A stretch of DNA of 64,000 bases, from assembly GCA_964649515.1 (NCBI GenBank), contig CAZYPV010000002.1, positions 1-64,000 of the forward strand. Direction: 5' to 3'. The translations under genes were made by a program, and so were the position numbers. This document shows positions 8,889-17,429 of the stretch, in pieces. The notes under the pieces are model-generated. The model saw nothing but the letters and a program-made list of their open reading frames with translations. It was not told where the DNA came from and searched no databases. Every line of letters starts with the position of its first letter. The stretch's first letter is position 1. The stretch comes from CALKGK01 sp964649515 (GTDB taxonomy: Bacteria; Bacteroidota; Bacteroidia; Flavobacteriales_D; Sanyastnellaceae).

Positions 8889-9512
8889 TTAAATGTCCAC
8901 GCCCAAAGCATCGCGGATAATTTTAATGGCCTTGCTCATGCGTTTTTCTACCGCTTTCACACTAATTCCCAGGCGTTCTGCAATGTCTTTGTACTTGATA
9001 TCTTCTAATCGATTCATCAAAAACACCTCCCTGCTTCCATCCGGCATATCAGCGATTACCCGCTCGAGTTTGGCCTCGTATTCCTTCATCTCCAAAATGA
9101 ACTCCGGATTGGATTTTTCCCTTCCTTGTTCTGCTTGATTGATGAACTTATATTTGAGTTGTTGCCGCTTAAGGTAATTGATTGTAAGATTTCCTGCAAT
9201 CGTATAGAGGTAGGATTTCACCGTTGAGCGGTCTATCTTGGCTCGGTTTTCCCACAATTTGATAAAGGTATCCTGGGCCAAGTCCTCCGCCAAATCTTGA
9301 TCAGAACACTTAAAATAAATGTAAGCTCGGATATTATCATAGAATTGTTCGAACACCTCTTGGTACTCTTTGGCCGACAATTCAGCATAATTCCCCCCAG
9401 ATTTTAATAAACTCAGGATCACATTTGCAGGTTTGTCGCAATTTTTGAAATTTCCGCATAGAAAACACCAATTAGGACAAAGACTTTTGCACATTGCTGG
9501 GATTCCTTCCAT
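8889..9512 (-). CDS. ECF RNA polymerase sigma factor (FecI-like, sigma-70 family)
   Basis: Region 2 is seen at about residues 48-120 (FYDNIRAYIYFKCSDQDLAEDLAQDTF, split here as FKCSDQDLAED and TFIKLWE, then YLYTIAGNLTINYLKR). Region 4 is at about 145-205 (REVFLMNRLEDIKYKDIAERLG, i.e. EVFLMNRLED and YKDIAERLGISVKAVEKRM). It should direct transcription of the downstream receptor operon when released by FecR. The start is uncertain: the longest frame begins at ATG 9512, but the conserved part begins at residue 47, and a TTG at 9380 (residue 45) follows a G-rich run. The N-terminal extension holds five Cys, which is either a real feature or untranslated leader. Confidence 0.9.
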   Translation of the reverse strand: MEGIPAMCKSLCPNWCFLCGNFKNCDKPANVILSLLKSGGNYAELSAKEYQEVFEQFYDNIRAYIYFKCSDQDLAEDLAQDTFIKLWENRAKIDRSTVKSYLYTIAGNLTINYLKRQQLKYKFINQAEQGREKSNPEFILEMKEYEAKLERVIADMPDGSREVFLMNRLEDIKYKDIAERLGISVKAVEKRMSKAIKIIRDALGVDI

Positions 9513-9591
9513 TTATCCGCTTTCTTTTCCATTCGTCCAAATTTTCATCAAAAGCGTCTTTCTGCGTTTATCTTAGCAAAAACTAAAGGCC

Positions 9592-10989
9592 ATGAAGCGA
9601 TTGCTCTATTTCTTTTTTTTCTTTTTCGGGTGGATGTCGATTCACGCTCAAAACCAAAACTTGCCCTCGGATATTTGCGGGAATTGGTATGGGGCTTTGG
9701 ATCTTTCAGTAAGTACCCTCCGCTTAGAACTGAGGATTGAAGAAGATGGTCAGGCTTGGATGCGGAGCCCAGACCAGCACGATGGAGAAGACCCCTTCAA
9801 CCACGTTGAATACGCTGGGGGCAAACTCACCTTGAAAATGACGGAAATTGATCTTGTGATGGAGTTTCCACAAACTGGGAAAGAGAGATTGATGGGAAGC
9901 CTTGTTCAATATGGCACGCGGTATGAACTTGAAATGGGCCGTGAAGCCATCGCTCCAATCAAAAAAACATTCCCCCAAACACCAACTGCACCTTTCACCT
10001 ATTCTACTGAAGACCTTGATATCCAAAGCACTGCCACCGAGGTTTCCTTGAGCGGAACTTTGTGCCTTCCTGAAAACGAAGACAAAAAAGCTCCTTTGGT
10101 GATCATGATCAGTGGAAGTGGTCCGCAAAACAGAAATGAAGAAATTCTTGGACATGAACCGTTTTGGGTTTTGGCTGATCATCTTGCGAAAGAGAACATT
10201 GCATCTTTTCGTTATGACGATCGTGGTGTAGGGAAAAGCACGGGCGATTTTGCCGCAGCCACAAGTTTAGATTTTGCAGAAGACGTCAAAGCCATCATTG
10301 CTTTTTTCAAATCACAAAAAGAGCACACTGCTCGGAAAATTGGTCTTTTGGGACACAGCGAAGGAGGACTGGTTGCCGCCATGGTTGCTGCAGACAATCC
10401 AGATGTGGATTTTGTTATTTCTTTGGCCGGACCCGGAATTGACGGGAAGCGTATACTCGAGAAACAAAACAAAGCCATGATGATTGCCGAGGGCATGAGT
10501 GAAGAAAGTGCTCAGCAGCAAGCCGATTTTGTGATGGGCATGTGCGACATTGTGATGGCAGAACAAGACCCCGTTGCGTCGAGAAATGCGCTTCGTAATT
10601 ATCTGCTGAATCAAGCTCCTGAAGGTGTGCTTGCAAACATGGGAGGGATTGATGCAGCACTGGAAACGTATGATCGATCTTTGAACACGGCTTGGATGCG
10701 CTTTTTTCTCTCGCACGATCCTTCAGAAGATTGGAAGCGAGTGCGTTGCCCTGTGCTTGCCTTGAACGGTACCGTAGATACTCAAGTTGAAGCCGCTTCG
10801 AACTTGAATGCCATTGAATTCGCATTGAGAAGAGCTCGTAACAGCCAATACAAAATCTTGGCCCTGAAACAACACAACCATCTATTTCAGCCATCGCTGA
10901 GCGGAGCATTGAGTGAGTACGGGAAAATTGAGATCAGCATTTCAGAACTTACCTTAGAAAGCATCACCCATTGGATCAAGGCCCTTTAA
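9592..10989 (+). CDS. Secreted alpha/beta hydrolase
   Basis: A signal peptide ends near IHA before QNQ. A beta-rich N-terminal region (about 20-130) is followed by an alpha/beta-hydrolase domain. The domain shows an oxyanion-type ISGSGPQNRN, YDDRGVGKSTG, the nucleophile elbow GHSEGG with Ser256, the probable acid Asp396 in NGTVDTQV, and His428/His430 in KQHNHLF. Members of this family (EstA-like or YqiA-like, 460 residues with an N-terminal add-on) act as esterases or peptidase-like hydrolases in the periplasm. The substrate is unknown. It overlaps the next gene, a sensor kinase, by 19 bp, suggesting one transcript. A near-consensus promoter box TATCTTAG lies at 9569-9576. Confidence 0.85.
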   Translation: MKRLLYFFFFFFGWMSIHAQNQNLPSDICGNWYGALDLSVSTLRLELRIEEDGQAWMRSPDQHDGEDPFNHVEYAGGKLTLKMTEIDLVMEFPQTGKERLMGSLVQYGTRYELEMGREAIAPIKKTFPQTPTAPFTYSTEDLDIQSTATEVSLSGTLCLPENEDKKAPLVIMISGSGPQNRNEEILGHEPFWVLADHLAKENIASFRYDDRGVGKSTGDFAAATSLDFAEDVKAIIAFFKSQKEHTARKIGLLGHSEGGLVAAMVAADNPDVDFVISLAGPGIDGKRILEKQNKAMMIAEGMSEESAQQQADFVMGMCDIVMAEQDPVASRNALRNYLLNQAPEGVLANMGGIDAALETYDRSLNTAWMRFFLSHDPSEDWKRVRCPVLALNGTVDTQVEAASNLNAIEFALRRARNSQYKILALKQHNHLFQPSLSGALSEYGKIEISISELTLESITHWIKAL

Positions 10990-12056
10990 ATATTCGTCCT
11001 GAAGAAGCCAGGGAAGAAGAAAACCGACGATTCTGGGTGGCCCAGCTCGTAGGTTGGCTGGGTTTCTTCGCGCTTGCTCTCGCCTTCAACCTGTTTAGGG
11101 GAGCGCCCATATTTATATCAGTGGCCAGTGCTGTTTTCGCGTTTTTAAGTGGCTTTGCCTTGAGTGCTGCTTACCGAAATTACATCAAACTGAAGCGCTG
11201 GATTGAGCGACCACCCTTTCAAATTTTGCTCCCCGCCACCTTGGGAAGCCTTTGTGTAAGCATCGTTTGGACCGCCTCCTTTTTGAGCTTTTACTATGCT
11301 GCATTGTACCTCTTAAGCACCGCCGAAAGCTTTACTTGGAGCAATGCATTGGCGCAATGGATCAACACCTTCGTTGTCATCTTTCTTTGGAACATCTTGT
11401 ATTTCAGTTATCACTTCATTCAAATTGGACAAGCCTCTCGGGTTGAAAAATACAAGCTGGAAGCCGAGGCAAGAAGCGCACAACTGAATCTGCTCAAAGC
11501 ACAAATCAATCCTCACTTCATGTTCAACGCGCTCAACAACATCCGAGCGCTTACCTTGGAAGATGTGCCTCGATCTCGCGAAATGATCACCCACCTTTCA
11601 GACATCTTGCGCTATTCCATGAACTACCTCAAAACCCAAGAAGTAGAACTGAAACAAGAGTTGGAAATCGTTGAGCAATTTTTGGAGCTGTGTGATATTC
11701 AGTTTGAAGACCGTTTGCGTTACCGAATAACAGCTAGCGAAGCCTCTTTGAACGCCATGGTTCCTCCCATGACACTTCAGATCTTGGCTGAAAACAGTGT
11801 AAAGCACGGCATTGCTCATTTGCCTGAAGGAGGAGATGTGATCATCAATGCCAGCATCAAAGATGAGGCATTGCACTTGGAAGTAAAGAATAGCGGACAA
11901 CTTCGAAATCAGGAAAAAACGAAAGAAAACAACGGCATTGGCGTAGAAAATATTTATCGCAGACTGAAACTCATTCATGGAGATCGGGCCTCTTTCTCTC
12001 TTCGCCAAGAAGAACAGTGGGTGATCGCCTCCATCATCATTCAACAAAAACCATGA
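10971..12056 (+). CDS. LytS/YehU-type sensor histidine kinase
   Basis: This 361-residue protein has four membrane helices in the first 160 residues, a His_kinase (PF06580-type) domain with the phospho-acceptor His182 in NPHFMFNALNNI, and an HATPase region (LQILAENSVKHGI, GIGVENIYRRLKLIHG). It has no extracytoplasmic sensor domain, so the signal is probably sensed in the membrane. No ATG exists in the N-terminal part. The TTG at 10971, inside the end of the hydrolase gene, is the best start; a GTG at about residue 23 would cut into the first helix. Its stop overlaps the start of the LytTR regulator (ATGA), which is its evident partner. Confidence 0.9.
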   Translation: MDQGPLNIRPEEAREEENRRFWVAQLVGWLGFFALALAFNLFRGAPIFISVASAVFAFLSGFALSAAYRNYIKLKRWIERPPFQILLPATLGSLCVSIVWTASFLSFYYAALYLLSTAESFTWSNALAQWINTFVVIFLWNILYFSYHFIQIGQASRVEKYKLEAEARSAQLNLLKAQINPHFMFNALNNIRALTLEDVPRSREMITHLSDILRYSMNYLKTQEVELKQELEIVEQFLELCDIQFEDRLRYRITASEASLNAMVPPMTLQILAENSVKHGIAHLPEGGDVIINASIKDEALHLEVKNSGQLRNQEKTKENNGIGVENIYRRLKLIHGDRASFSLRQEEQWVIASIIIQQKP

Positions 12057-12766
12057 AAGCACTCATCATCGAAGATTCAAGATTGGCGCGATTAGAACTT
12101 AAAGCGCTCCTTCAAGCTCATCCCGAAATTGAAATCTTGGGAGAAGCAGAAAACGCTGAAGTAGCGGAAAAAATGATTGAAGATTTGGACCCCGACCTCC
12201 TTTTTCTCGACATCAACATGCCCGGTAAAAATGGATTTGAACTGTTGGAAAGTTTAGACAGTGCACCACAAGTGATCTTTACTACAGCCTACGATGAGTA
12301 TGCCATCAAAAGCTTTGAATTCAATGCCCTCGACTACCTCCTCAAACCCATTAAAGAAGACCGGTTGGCAAAAGCCATCTCAAAATTGGAATTGAGAACA
12401 TCGAGTACCCCGACCAATAATACCGGTTATTTGCAAGGCGACCAGCAGGTATTTGTGAAGGATGGCGAGAAGTGTTGGCTTGTGAAAATTGAAGACATTC
12501 GTTCTTTTGAGGTGTGTGGGAATTATTCTAGGGTATATTTTGACCAACACAAACCCATGATTTTGCGATCCTTAAATCAGTTGGAAGAACGCTTAGACCC
12601 CGAACACTTTTTTAGAGCGAACCGCCAAGAAATCATCAACCTCAAAAAAATTCAAAAAATAGAGCCCTGGTTTAACGGAAGGTTGAAAGTTTGGCTTGAT
12701 GACCAACGAGAAATTGAGGTCTCCAGAAGACAAGCTGTTCGTTTTAAAGAGTTGCTCAGTCTGTGA
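12053..12766 (+). CDS. LytTR-family response regulator
   Basis: The receiver domain (1-120) has IIEDS, phospho-acceptor Asp53 in FLDINMPGKNG, TTAYDEYAIKSF and LLKPI. The LytTR DNA-binding domain (about 133-238) has FVKDGEKCWLVKIEDI, NYSRVYF, ILRSLNQLEERL and FFRANRQEIINLKKI. It takes phosphate from the adjacent LytS-type kinase and binds DNA through the beta-fold LytTR domain. The start is the ATG at 12053, overlapping the kinase stop as ATGA; the longer frame from 12017 is rejected because it runs inside the kinase C terminus. Targets are unknown. Confidence 0.92.
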   Translation: MKALIIEDSRLARLELKALLQAHPEIEILGEAENAEVAEKMIEDLDPDLLFLDINMPGKNGFELLESLDSAPQVIFTTAYDEYAIKSFEFNALDYLLKPIKEDRLAKAISKLELRTSSTPTNNTGYLQGDQQVFVKDGEKCWLVKIEDIRSFEVCGNYSRVYFDQHKPMILRSLNQLEERLDPEHFFRANRQEIINLKKIQKIEPWFNGRLKVWLDDQREIEVSRRQAVRFKELLSL

Positions 12767-12800
12767 TCAAAATGTACCTTTGGAACGCTTAATGATAGCT

Positions 12801-13754
12801 ATGGAGAAGGAAAAAATGTTAGTGATTGGTGCCTCGGGGCAAATCGGGATTGAGCTGGTAATGGAACTGCGCGCTCAATTTGGAGTGGAGCAAGTCGTAG
12901 CGGCAGACATTCGTCCGGCAACCGACCCACTTTTGAGTGATGGGCCTTATGAAATCTTGAACGTTCTCAACAAGGAGCTTCTCGGAGAAATCATTAAAAA
13001 GTACAACATCAAGGTTGTCTATCATCTCGCAGCCATGTTGAGTGCCACCGGTGAGCAAAAGCCGGACATGGCTTGGGACCTCAACATGAACAGCTTGTTC
13101 AACGTGCTTGAATATGCCAAGAAAGGTTGGATTGATCGGATTTTCTGGCCAAGTAGCATTGCGGTGTTCGGACCAACTACTCCGCGCAAAAACACTCCAC
13201 AATACACCATTTGCGAGCCCAGCACGGTTTACGGCATCTCCAAACTCGCTGGTGAACGTTGGTGCGAATATTATTTCAAGCGTTGGGGTGTTGATGTGAG
13301 AAGCATCCGCTACCCTGGTCTCATTGGCCATCGTTCGGCTCCGGGCGGAGGTACCACCGATTATGCGGTCGACATTTTCTACAAAGCCATAGAAGAAGGA
13401 AAATTTGAGTCTTTCTTGAACAAAGACAGTCGTTTGCCCATGATGTATATGGAAGACGCCATTAAAGCTACCATTGACATTACCGAGGCTCCAAAGGAAG
13501 ACATCAAGATTCGATCAGCTTATAACCTTGCCGGAATTTCCTTCACCCCAGAAGAAATTGCACAACAAATTAAGGTACACATTCCTGAATTTGAAATCAC
13601 CTATGCTCCGGATTTCAGACAAGCTATTGCAGACAGTTGGCCGGGAAGCATCAATGATGAACATGCTCAAAACGACTGGGGTTGGCAGGCCAAATACACC
13701 TTGGAGACCATGGTGGAAGACATGCTGAAAGAAATTGCAAAAAAAAAGAAATGA
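12801..13754 (+). CDS. L-threonine 3-dehydrogenase, SDR type
   Basis: This NAD-dependent extended short-chain dehydrogenase oxidises threonine to 2-amino-3-ketobutyrate. The 317-residue protein has the Rossmann motif VIGASGQIG (8-16), AADIRP, YHLAAMLSATGE, the active-site Ser118/119 in PSSIAVFG, and Tyr144-x3-Lys148 in VYGISKLAGERW. YPGLIGH and GGGTTDYAVDIFY match the Flavobacterium/Cupriavidus-type threonine dehydrogenase rather than a UDP-glucose epimerase. The start at 12801 (or Met6 at 12816) is preferred to the longer frame from 12696, which lies inside the LytTR gene. It follows that gene by 34 bp. Confidence 0.85.
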   Translation: MEKEKMLVIGASGQIGIELVMELRAQFGVEQVVAADIRPATDPLLSDGPYEILNVLNKELLGEIIKKYNIKVVYHLAAMLSATGEQKPDMAWDLNMNSLFNVLEYAKKGWIDRIFWPSSIAVFGPTTPRKNTPQYTICEPSTVYGISKLAGERWCEYYFKRWGVDVRSIRYPGLIGHRSAPGGGTTDYAVDIFYKAIEEGKFESFLNKDSRLPMMYMEDAIKATIDITEAPKEDIKIRSAYNLAGISFTPEEIAQQIKVHIPEFEITYAPDFRQAIADSWPGSINDEHAQNDWGWQAKYTLETMVEDMLKEIAKKKK

Positions 13755-13812
13755 TTGAAACCATTTCGTAGGACAAAGCGTACAAGAAGGGAACTTAGCT
13801 TAATCAATTCCT

Positions 13813-14718
13813 ATGTTAGTACGTCAAACACCACTCAAACAATACGTCCTCCTCACTTGGATATTCATGCTCATTGGCACCATCACTTTGGCCAATGGGG
13901 ATGAAGGATACAACCACATTGATGAAAACGGTCAGAAGCAAGGTTATTGGATGATCAAAGGGTACATGGTGCCCGATGGTGGATTTCAACCCGATGCTAC
14001 CGTGGAAGAAGGACTCTACAGAGACAATAAAAAAGAAGGTGTTTGGAAGAAATTCTATCCCTCTGGAGTGTTGAGAAGTGAAATCACATACGACGCCAAC
14101 AAGCCCTTTGGTCCTTATGCCATCTATTACGAGAACGCCCAGCTAGAAGAAAAAGGTACTTGGCAACGGAACAAAAACGTAGGCAACTTTGAGCGCTACT
14201 ACGAAAATGGCGAATTGCAACAACGTTTCTTTTTTGCCGATAGCGGAAAACGCAATGGTAAACAATACTATTACCACGATAACGGACAAGTTGAGCTTGA
14301 AGTAGAAATCGTTAATGGTAAAGAACAGGGCGTGATGAAACGCTACTTCCCAGACGGACGATTAAAAGAAGAAAAGACTTTGAATGATGGGGTTTTGAAA
14401 GAAGGGTCCATCAAAACATACGACCATCAAGCTACCCGTTCACAAGCGAAAGAAACACCCAAAGCAGCTAACAAAGAGCTTGAGGACGAAACCGAAGATA
14501 AGAAAGAAGCCCAAACCAACGAGGCCATTAGCTTCAGACCAAATGGGTTTAATACCATGTACAATACAGACATGCAAGTGACCCAAGTTGGTGAATTTAA
14601 GAATGGTCGTTTATGGAACGGAAAATGGAACCGGTACAATCAAGATGGTCTCCTCATTCGAATCGAAGTGTATAAAAATGGGAAGTACATCGGTACCGGT
14701 GTAATTACCGCAGAATAA
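13813..14718 (+). CDS. Exported MORN-variant repeat protein (YwqK-like)
   Basis: This 301-residue protein has an N-terminal signal or anchor (about 1-30) followed by at least six copies of a 20-24-residue MORN-like repeat of the form G-x-W-x-x-x-(Y/F)-x-x-G-x-(L/V): examples are EGVWKKFYPSGVLR, NVGNFERYYENGELQ and NGKQYYYHDNGQVE. A charged linker (about 205-240, Glu/Lys rich) separates the main array from a last C-terminal repeat (WNGKWNRYNQDGLL). The family is often labelled YwqK antitoxin by database transfer. In Bacteroidota such proteins are exported and their role is unknown, and no toxin partner is visible here. A terminator follows at once. Confidence 0.75.
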   Translation: MLVRQTPLKQYVLLTWIFMLIGTITLANGDEGYNHIDENGQKQGYWMIKGYMVPDGGFQPDATVEEGLYRDNKKEGVWKKFYPSGVLRSEITYDANKPFGPYAIYYENAQLEEKGTWQRNKNVGNFERYYENGELQQRFFFADSGKRNGKQYYYHDNGQVELEVEIVNGKEQGVMKRYFPDGRLKEEKTLNDGVLKEGSIKTYDHQATRSQAKETPKAANKELEDETEDKKEAQTNEAISFRPNGFNTMYNTDMQVTQVGEFKNGRLWNGKWNRYNQDGLLIRIEVYKNGKYIGTGVITAE

Positions 14719-14737
14719 CAACAACTAACACTAAACC

Positions 14738-14773
14738 AACTCCTGTTTCTGAATTGAAGCAGGAGTTTTTTTT
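14738..14773 (+). terminator. Intrinsic terminator after the MORN-repeat gene
   Basis: A 12-bp stem with one G-T pair (14738-14749 with 14756-14767), 6-nt loop, then a run of eight T. Confidence 0.88.
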
Positions 14774-14820
14774 CGTTCAGTGAAGAACGAATTTTGTTTT
14801 TTTGGTCATCCATTACCCAT

Positions 14821-14828
14821 TAAATTTG
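14821..14828 (+). promoter_or_regulatory. TAnnTTTG promoter box of cysS
   Basis: TAAATTTG is an exact match to the Bacteroidota -7 consensus. It lies 14 bp before the cysS ATG at 14843 and inside the longer reading frame that begins at 14780, which argues against that longer start. A TTTG lies at 14801-14804, 16 bp upstream, somewhat closer than usual. Confidence 0.6.
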
Positions 14829-14842
14829 ATTTTCTTTGTAGC

Positions 14843-16339
14843 ATGGACAAGGCAAAACACCTCGAACAAGAGCTGAACATATATAACAGCTTAACACGTA
14901 AAAAAGAAGTTTTCAAACCGCTCAACAGCCCATACGTGGGTCTTTATGTGTGCGGTCCTACGGTGTACAGCAATGTTCACCTTGGAAATGTTCGAACTTT
15001 CCTGACCTTCGACATTGTTTACCGATACCTCACTTTTCTCGATTACAAGGTTCGATATGTGCGAAACATTACAGACGTTGGTCACCTCACCGGAGACAGC
15101 GACGATGGAGAAGATAAAATTGGAAAGAAAGCCCGTTTGGAGAATCTTGAGCCCATGGAAGTGGTTCAGCAATACACCAACGATTTTCACGATGTGATGC
15201 GGGTATTCAACATCCTCCCTCCGTCCATTGAACCCACTGCCACCGGCCATATCGTAGAACAAATTGAAATGATCAAAGACATCATGGACAACGGATTTGC
15301 CTATGAATCCAATGGTTCGGTTTATTTCGATGTCCCTAAATTCAATGAAAGCCACGACTACGGCGCCCTTTCTGGGAGAAAAATTGAAGACCTCATCAGC
15401 AACACCAGAGCGCTTGATGGTCAAGACGAAAAACGGAGTCCGCTCGACTTTGCCCTTTGGAAGAAGGCCAACGATAGTCACCTCATGCAGTGGCCTTCAC
15501 CATGGAGCAAAGGTTTTCCTGGATGGCACTTGGAATGCTCTGTGATGAGTACAAAATACTTGGGTAAATCCTTTGACATTCACGGGGGTGGAATGGACTT
15601 GAAATTTCCGCACCACGAATGTGAAATTGCCCAAAATTGTGGAGCCAACGGAAAAGAAGAATCTGTGCGCTACTGGATGCACGGAAACATGCTCACCGTG
15701 AATGGTCGCAAAATGGCCAAATCGGAAGGAAATGGTTTCACTCCAGAAGAATTGATTACCGGTAACCACAAGTTGCTGGAGCAAGGATATAGTCCGATGA
15801 CCGTGAGGTTTTTCATGCTTCAAGGACATTATGCGAGTACGCTCGACTTCTCCAACCAGGCCCTCCAAGCCGGGGAAAAAGGATACCAAAGAATGTGCGC
15901 GGCCATTGACGTTTTGGAAAAACTTGAAGCTTCATCTGAAAGTACCGCAGACATCCCTGCCTTAACGCAAAGGTGTTTTGAAGCCATGAATGACGACTTC
16001 AATACGCCAATTTTGATAGCCGTTTTATTTGATGCCGTGAAGGTGATCAATTCTGCCAAAGACGGAAAAGTAAAACTCACGCAAGATGATCTCGATGGAC
16101 TTCAGTTCTTGTTCGATGGATTTATGGGTGAAGTGCTTGGCTTGCAACGCGAGTCTAAGACACAGGAGGAAGGCAATACATTGTCGGAAGCACTGATGCA
16201 GCTCCTCATTGATATGAGAAAAGAGGCCAAAGCTAACAAGGATTTTGCTCAAGCCGATGGAATTCGAGATCGTCTCAAAGCCATTCAAGTTGAAATCAAA
16301 GACTCGAGAGAGGGAACTAGCTGGACGTATGAAGGATAA
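14843..16339 (+). CDS. cysS: Cysteine--tRNA ligase
   Basis: This class I synthetase charges tRNA-Cys. The 498-residue protein has the HIGH-type motif VHLGN (His46), zinc-site pieces YVCGPTVY, WHLECSVMS and HHECEIAQ, and KMAKS at 290-294. The length is normal for the family (about 460-500). The start is set at ATG 14843 because a perfect promoter box ends 14 bp upstream and the 21 extra residues of the longer frame match nothing. Its last 11 bp overlap the following M28-family gene, implying coupled translation. Confidence 0.96.
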   Translation: MDKAKHLEQELNIYNSLTRKKEVFKPLNSPYVGLYVCGPTVYSNVHLGNVRTFLTFDIVYRYLTFLDYKVRYVRNITDVGHLTGDSDDGEDKIGKKARLENLEPMEVVQQYTNDFHDVMRVFNILPPSIEPTATGHIVEQIEMIKDIMDNGFAYESNGSVYFDVPKFNESHDYGALSGRKIEDLISNTRALDGQDEKRSPLDFALWKKANDSHLMQWPSPWSKGFPGWHLECSVMSTKYLGKSFDIHGGGMDLKFPHHECEIAQNCGANGKEESVRYWMHGNMLTVNGRKMAKSEGNGFTPEELITGNHKLLEQGYSPMTVRFFMLQGHYASTLDFSNQALQAGEKGYQRMCAAIDVLEKLEASSESTADIPALTQRCFEAMNDDFNTPILIAVLFDAVKVINSAKDGKVKLTQDDLDGLQFLFDGFMGEVLGLQRESKTQEEGNTLSEALMQLLIDMRKEAKANKDFAQADGIRDRLKAIQVEIKDSREGTSWTYEG

Positions 16340-17327
16340 ACTGCTTTTCCTATGGTTGCTTTCTGCACTATTCTTGTGCTCGTGTGAAGATGAGGAAGTT
16401 ACTTCGCCCAGCAAGGAAGTGAAACCTGCTGAACAAGTGCGGGTGATTACGCCTGATTTCAAGGCCCAAAATGCATATGACTTCATTCAAAAACAAGTGG
16501 ATTTTGGTCCGCGAGTACCCGGTAGTGAAGGTCATCGAGCTTGTGGAAACTGGCTGGTTGAAAAGCTGGAAAGTTATGGTGCTGATGTGATCACCCAAGA
16601 AGCACAAGTCATGGCCTACGACGGAACGTATTTGCCCATGAAAAACATCATTGCGCAATATCAACCCAACAACAAACGACGCATTTTACTCTACGCCCAT
16701 TGGGATACACGCCCATTTGCGGATAAAGACACCCTACGAATCAAAGAACCCATCGACGGTGCAAATGATGGAGGTTCTGGCGTTGGTGTGCTCTTGGAAG
16801 TTGCAAGGCTCATTCAACAACAGCAACCCAATTACGGAATTGACATTATCTTGTTTGACACCGAAGATTATGGCAAGCCGGAATGGATGCCCGCCGATGG
16901 TGACCCCAGCGATTGGTGCTTGGGATCTCAGTATTGGGCCCGAAACCGCCACAAACCCAACTACCGAGCTAAATTTGGAATTCTCCTAGACATGGTTGGT
17001 GCAAAAGACGCCGTGTTCAACCGGGAAGGAACCTCAGTAGCCCTCGCTCCCGGGATTGTGGATAAGGTTTGGACAAGCGCACAAAATTTGGGCTACGACA
17101 CCCTTTTTGTAGATGAAGTCACCGGGCAAACGATTGACGACAACTACTTTGTGAACATGGGAGCAGGAATACCTTCAGCCAACATTGTTCATTACCATGT
17201 AAGCGGTCCGCGAGCTATGGGCTACGGCTATTTTCACCATACCCATGCCGACAACATGAGTATCATCGACACGACCGTCCTTAAAGCCGTTGGCCAAACG
17301 GTATTGGAAGTCATTTACCAAGAGTAA
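16329..17327 (+). CDS. M28-family glutaminyl cyclase-like lipoprotein
   Basis: This 332-residue protein has a lipoprotein signal (ending at Cys19 in LCSC). The M28 zinc-hydrolase fold follows: YAHWDTRPFAD, GANDGGSGVGVLLE (zinc Asp), LFDTEDYG (zinc Glu), WCLGSQYWA, DNYFVNMGAGIPSANIVHYH and FHHTHADNM (zinc His). The single-zinc ligand set and the WCLGSQYWA and HTHADNM signatures fit type II glutaminyl-peptide cyclotransferases of Bacteroidota rather than ordinary aminopeptidases. Such enzymes convert N-terminal Gln of exported proteins to pyroglutamate in the periplasm. Nine exported proteins in this window have a predicted mature N-terminal Gln. The enzymatic call is inferred; an aminopeptidase is the alternative. 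It overlaps cysS by 11 bp. Confidence 0.82.
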   Translation: MKDKLLFLWLLSALFLCSCEDEEVTSPSKEVKPAEQVRVITPDFKAQNAYDFIQKQVDFGPRVPGSEGHRACGNWLVEKLESYGADVITQEAQVMAYDGTYLPMKNIIAQYQPNNKRRILLYAHWDTRPFADKDTLRIKEPIDGANDGGSGVGVLLEVARLIQQQQPNYGIDIILFDTEDYGKPEWMPADGDPSDWCLGSQYWARNRHKPNYRAKFGILLDMVGAKDAVFNREGTSVALAPGIVDKVWTSAQNLGYDTLFVDEVTGQTIDDNYFVNMGAGIPSANIVHYHVSGPRAMGYGYFHHTHADNMSIIDTTVLKAVGQTVLEVIYQE

Positions 17328-17429
17328 AACCAAGGGTTCAGACTTTTCCACGACGCTTTGCTCATACATAGGACAAGGTCCTACTTAACGTGCCCCACAT
17401 TCTTGTAATTTGCAATAAATACACGCGGC

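Noticed and set aside
10415..10909. 164-codon antisense frame inside the alpha/beta hydrolase
   Set aside because: A shadow of a well-supported gene with an intact catalytic triad.
13813..14718. Toxin-antitoxin role suggested by the YwqK antitoxin label for MORN-variant proteins
   Set aside because: No toxin gene is adjacent, and the protein has an export signal.
14780..14842. Longer cysS N terminus
   Set aside because: The extra 21 residues span a perfect promoter box and the end of the terminator region, and have no counterpart in the family.
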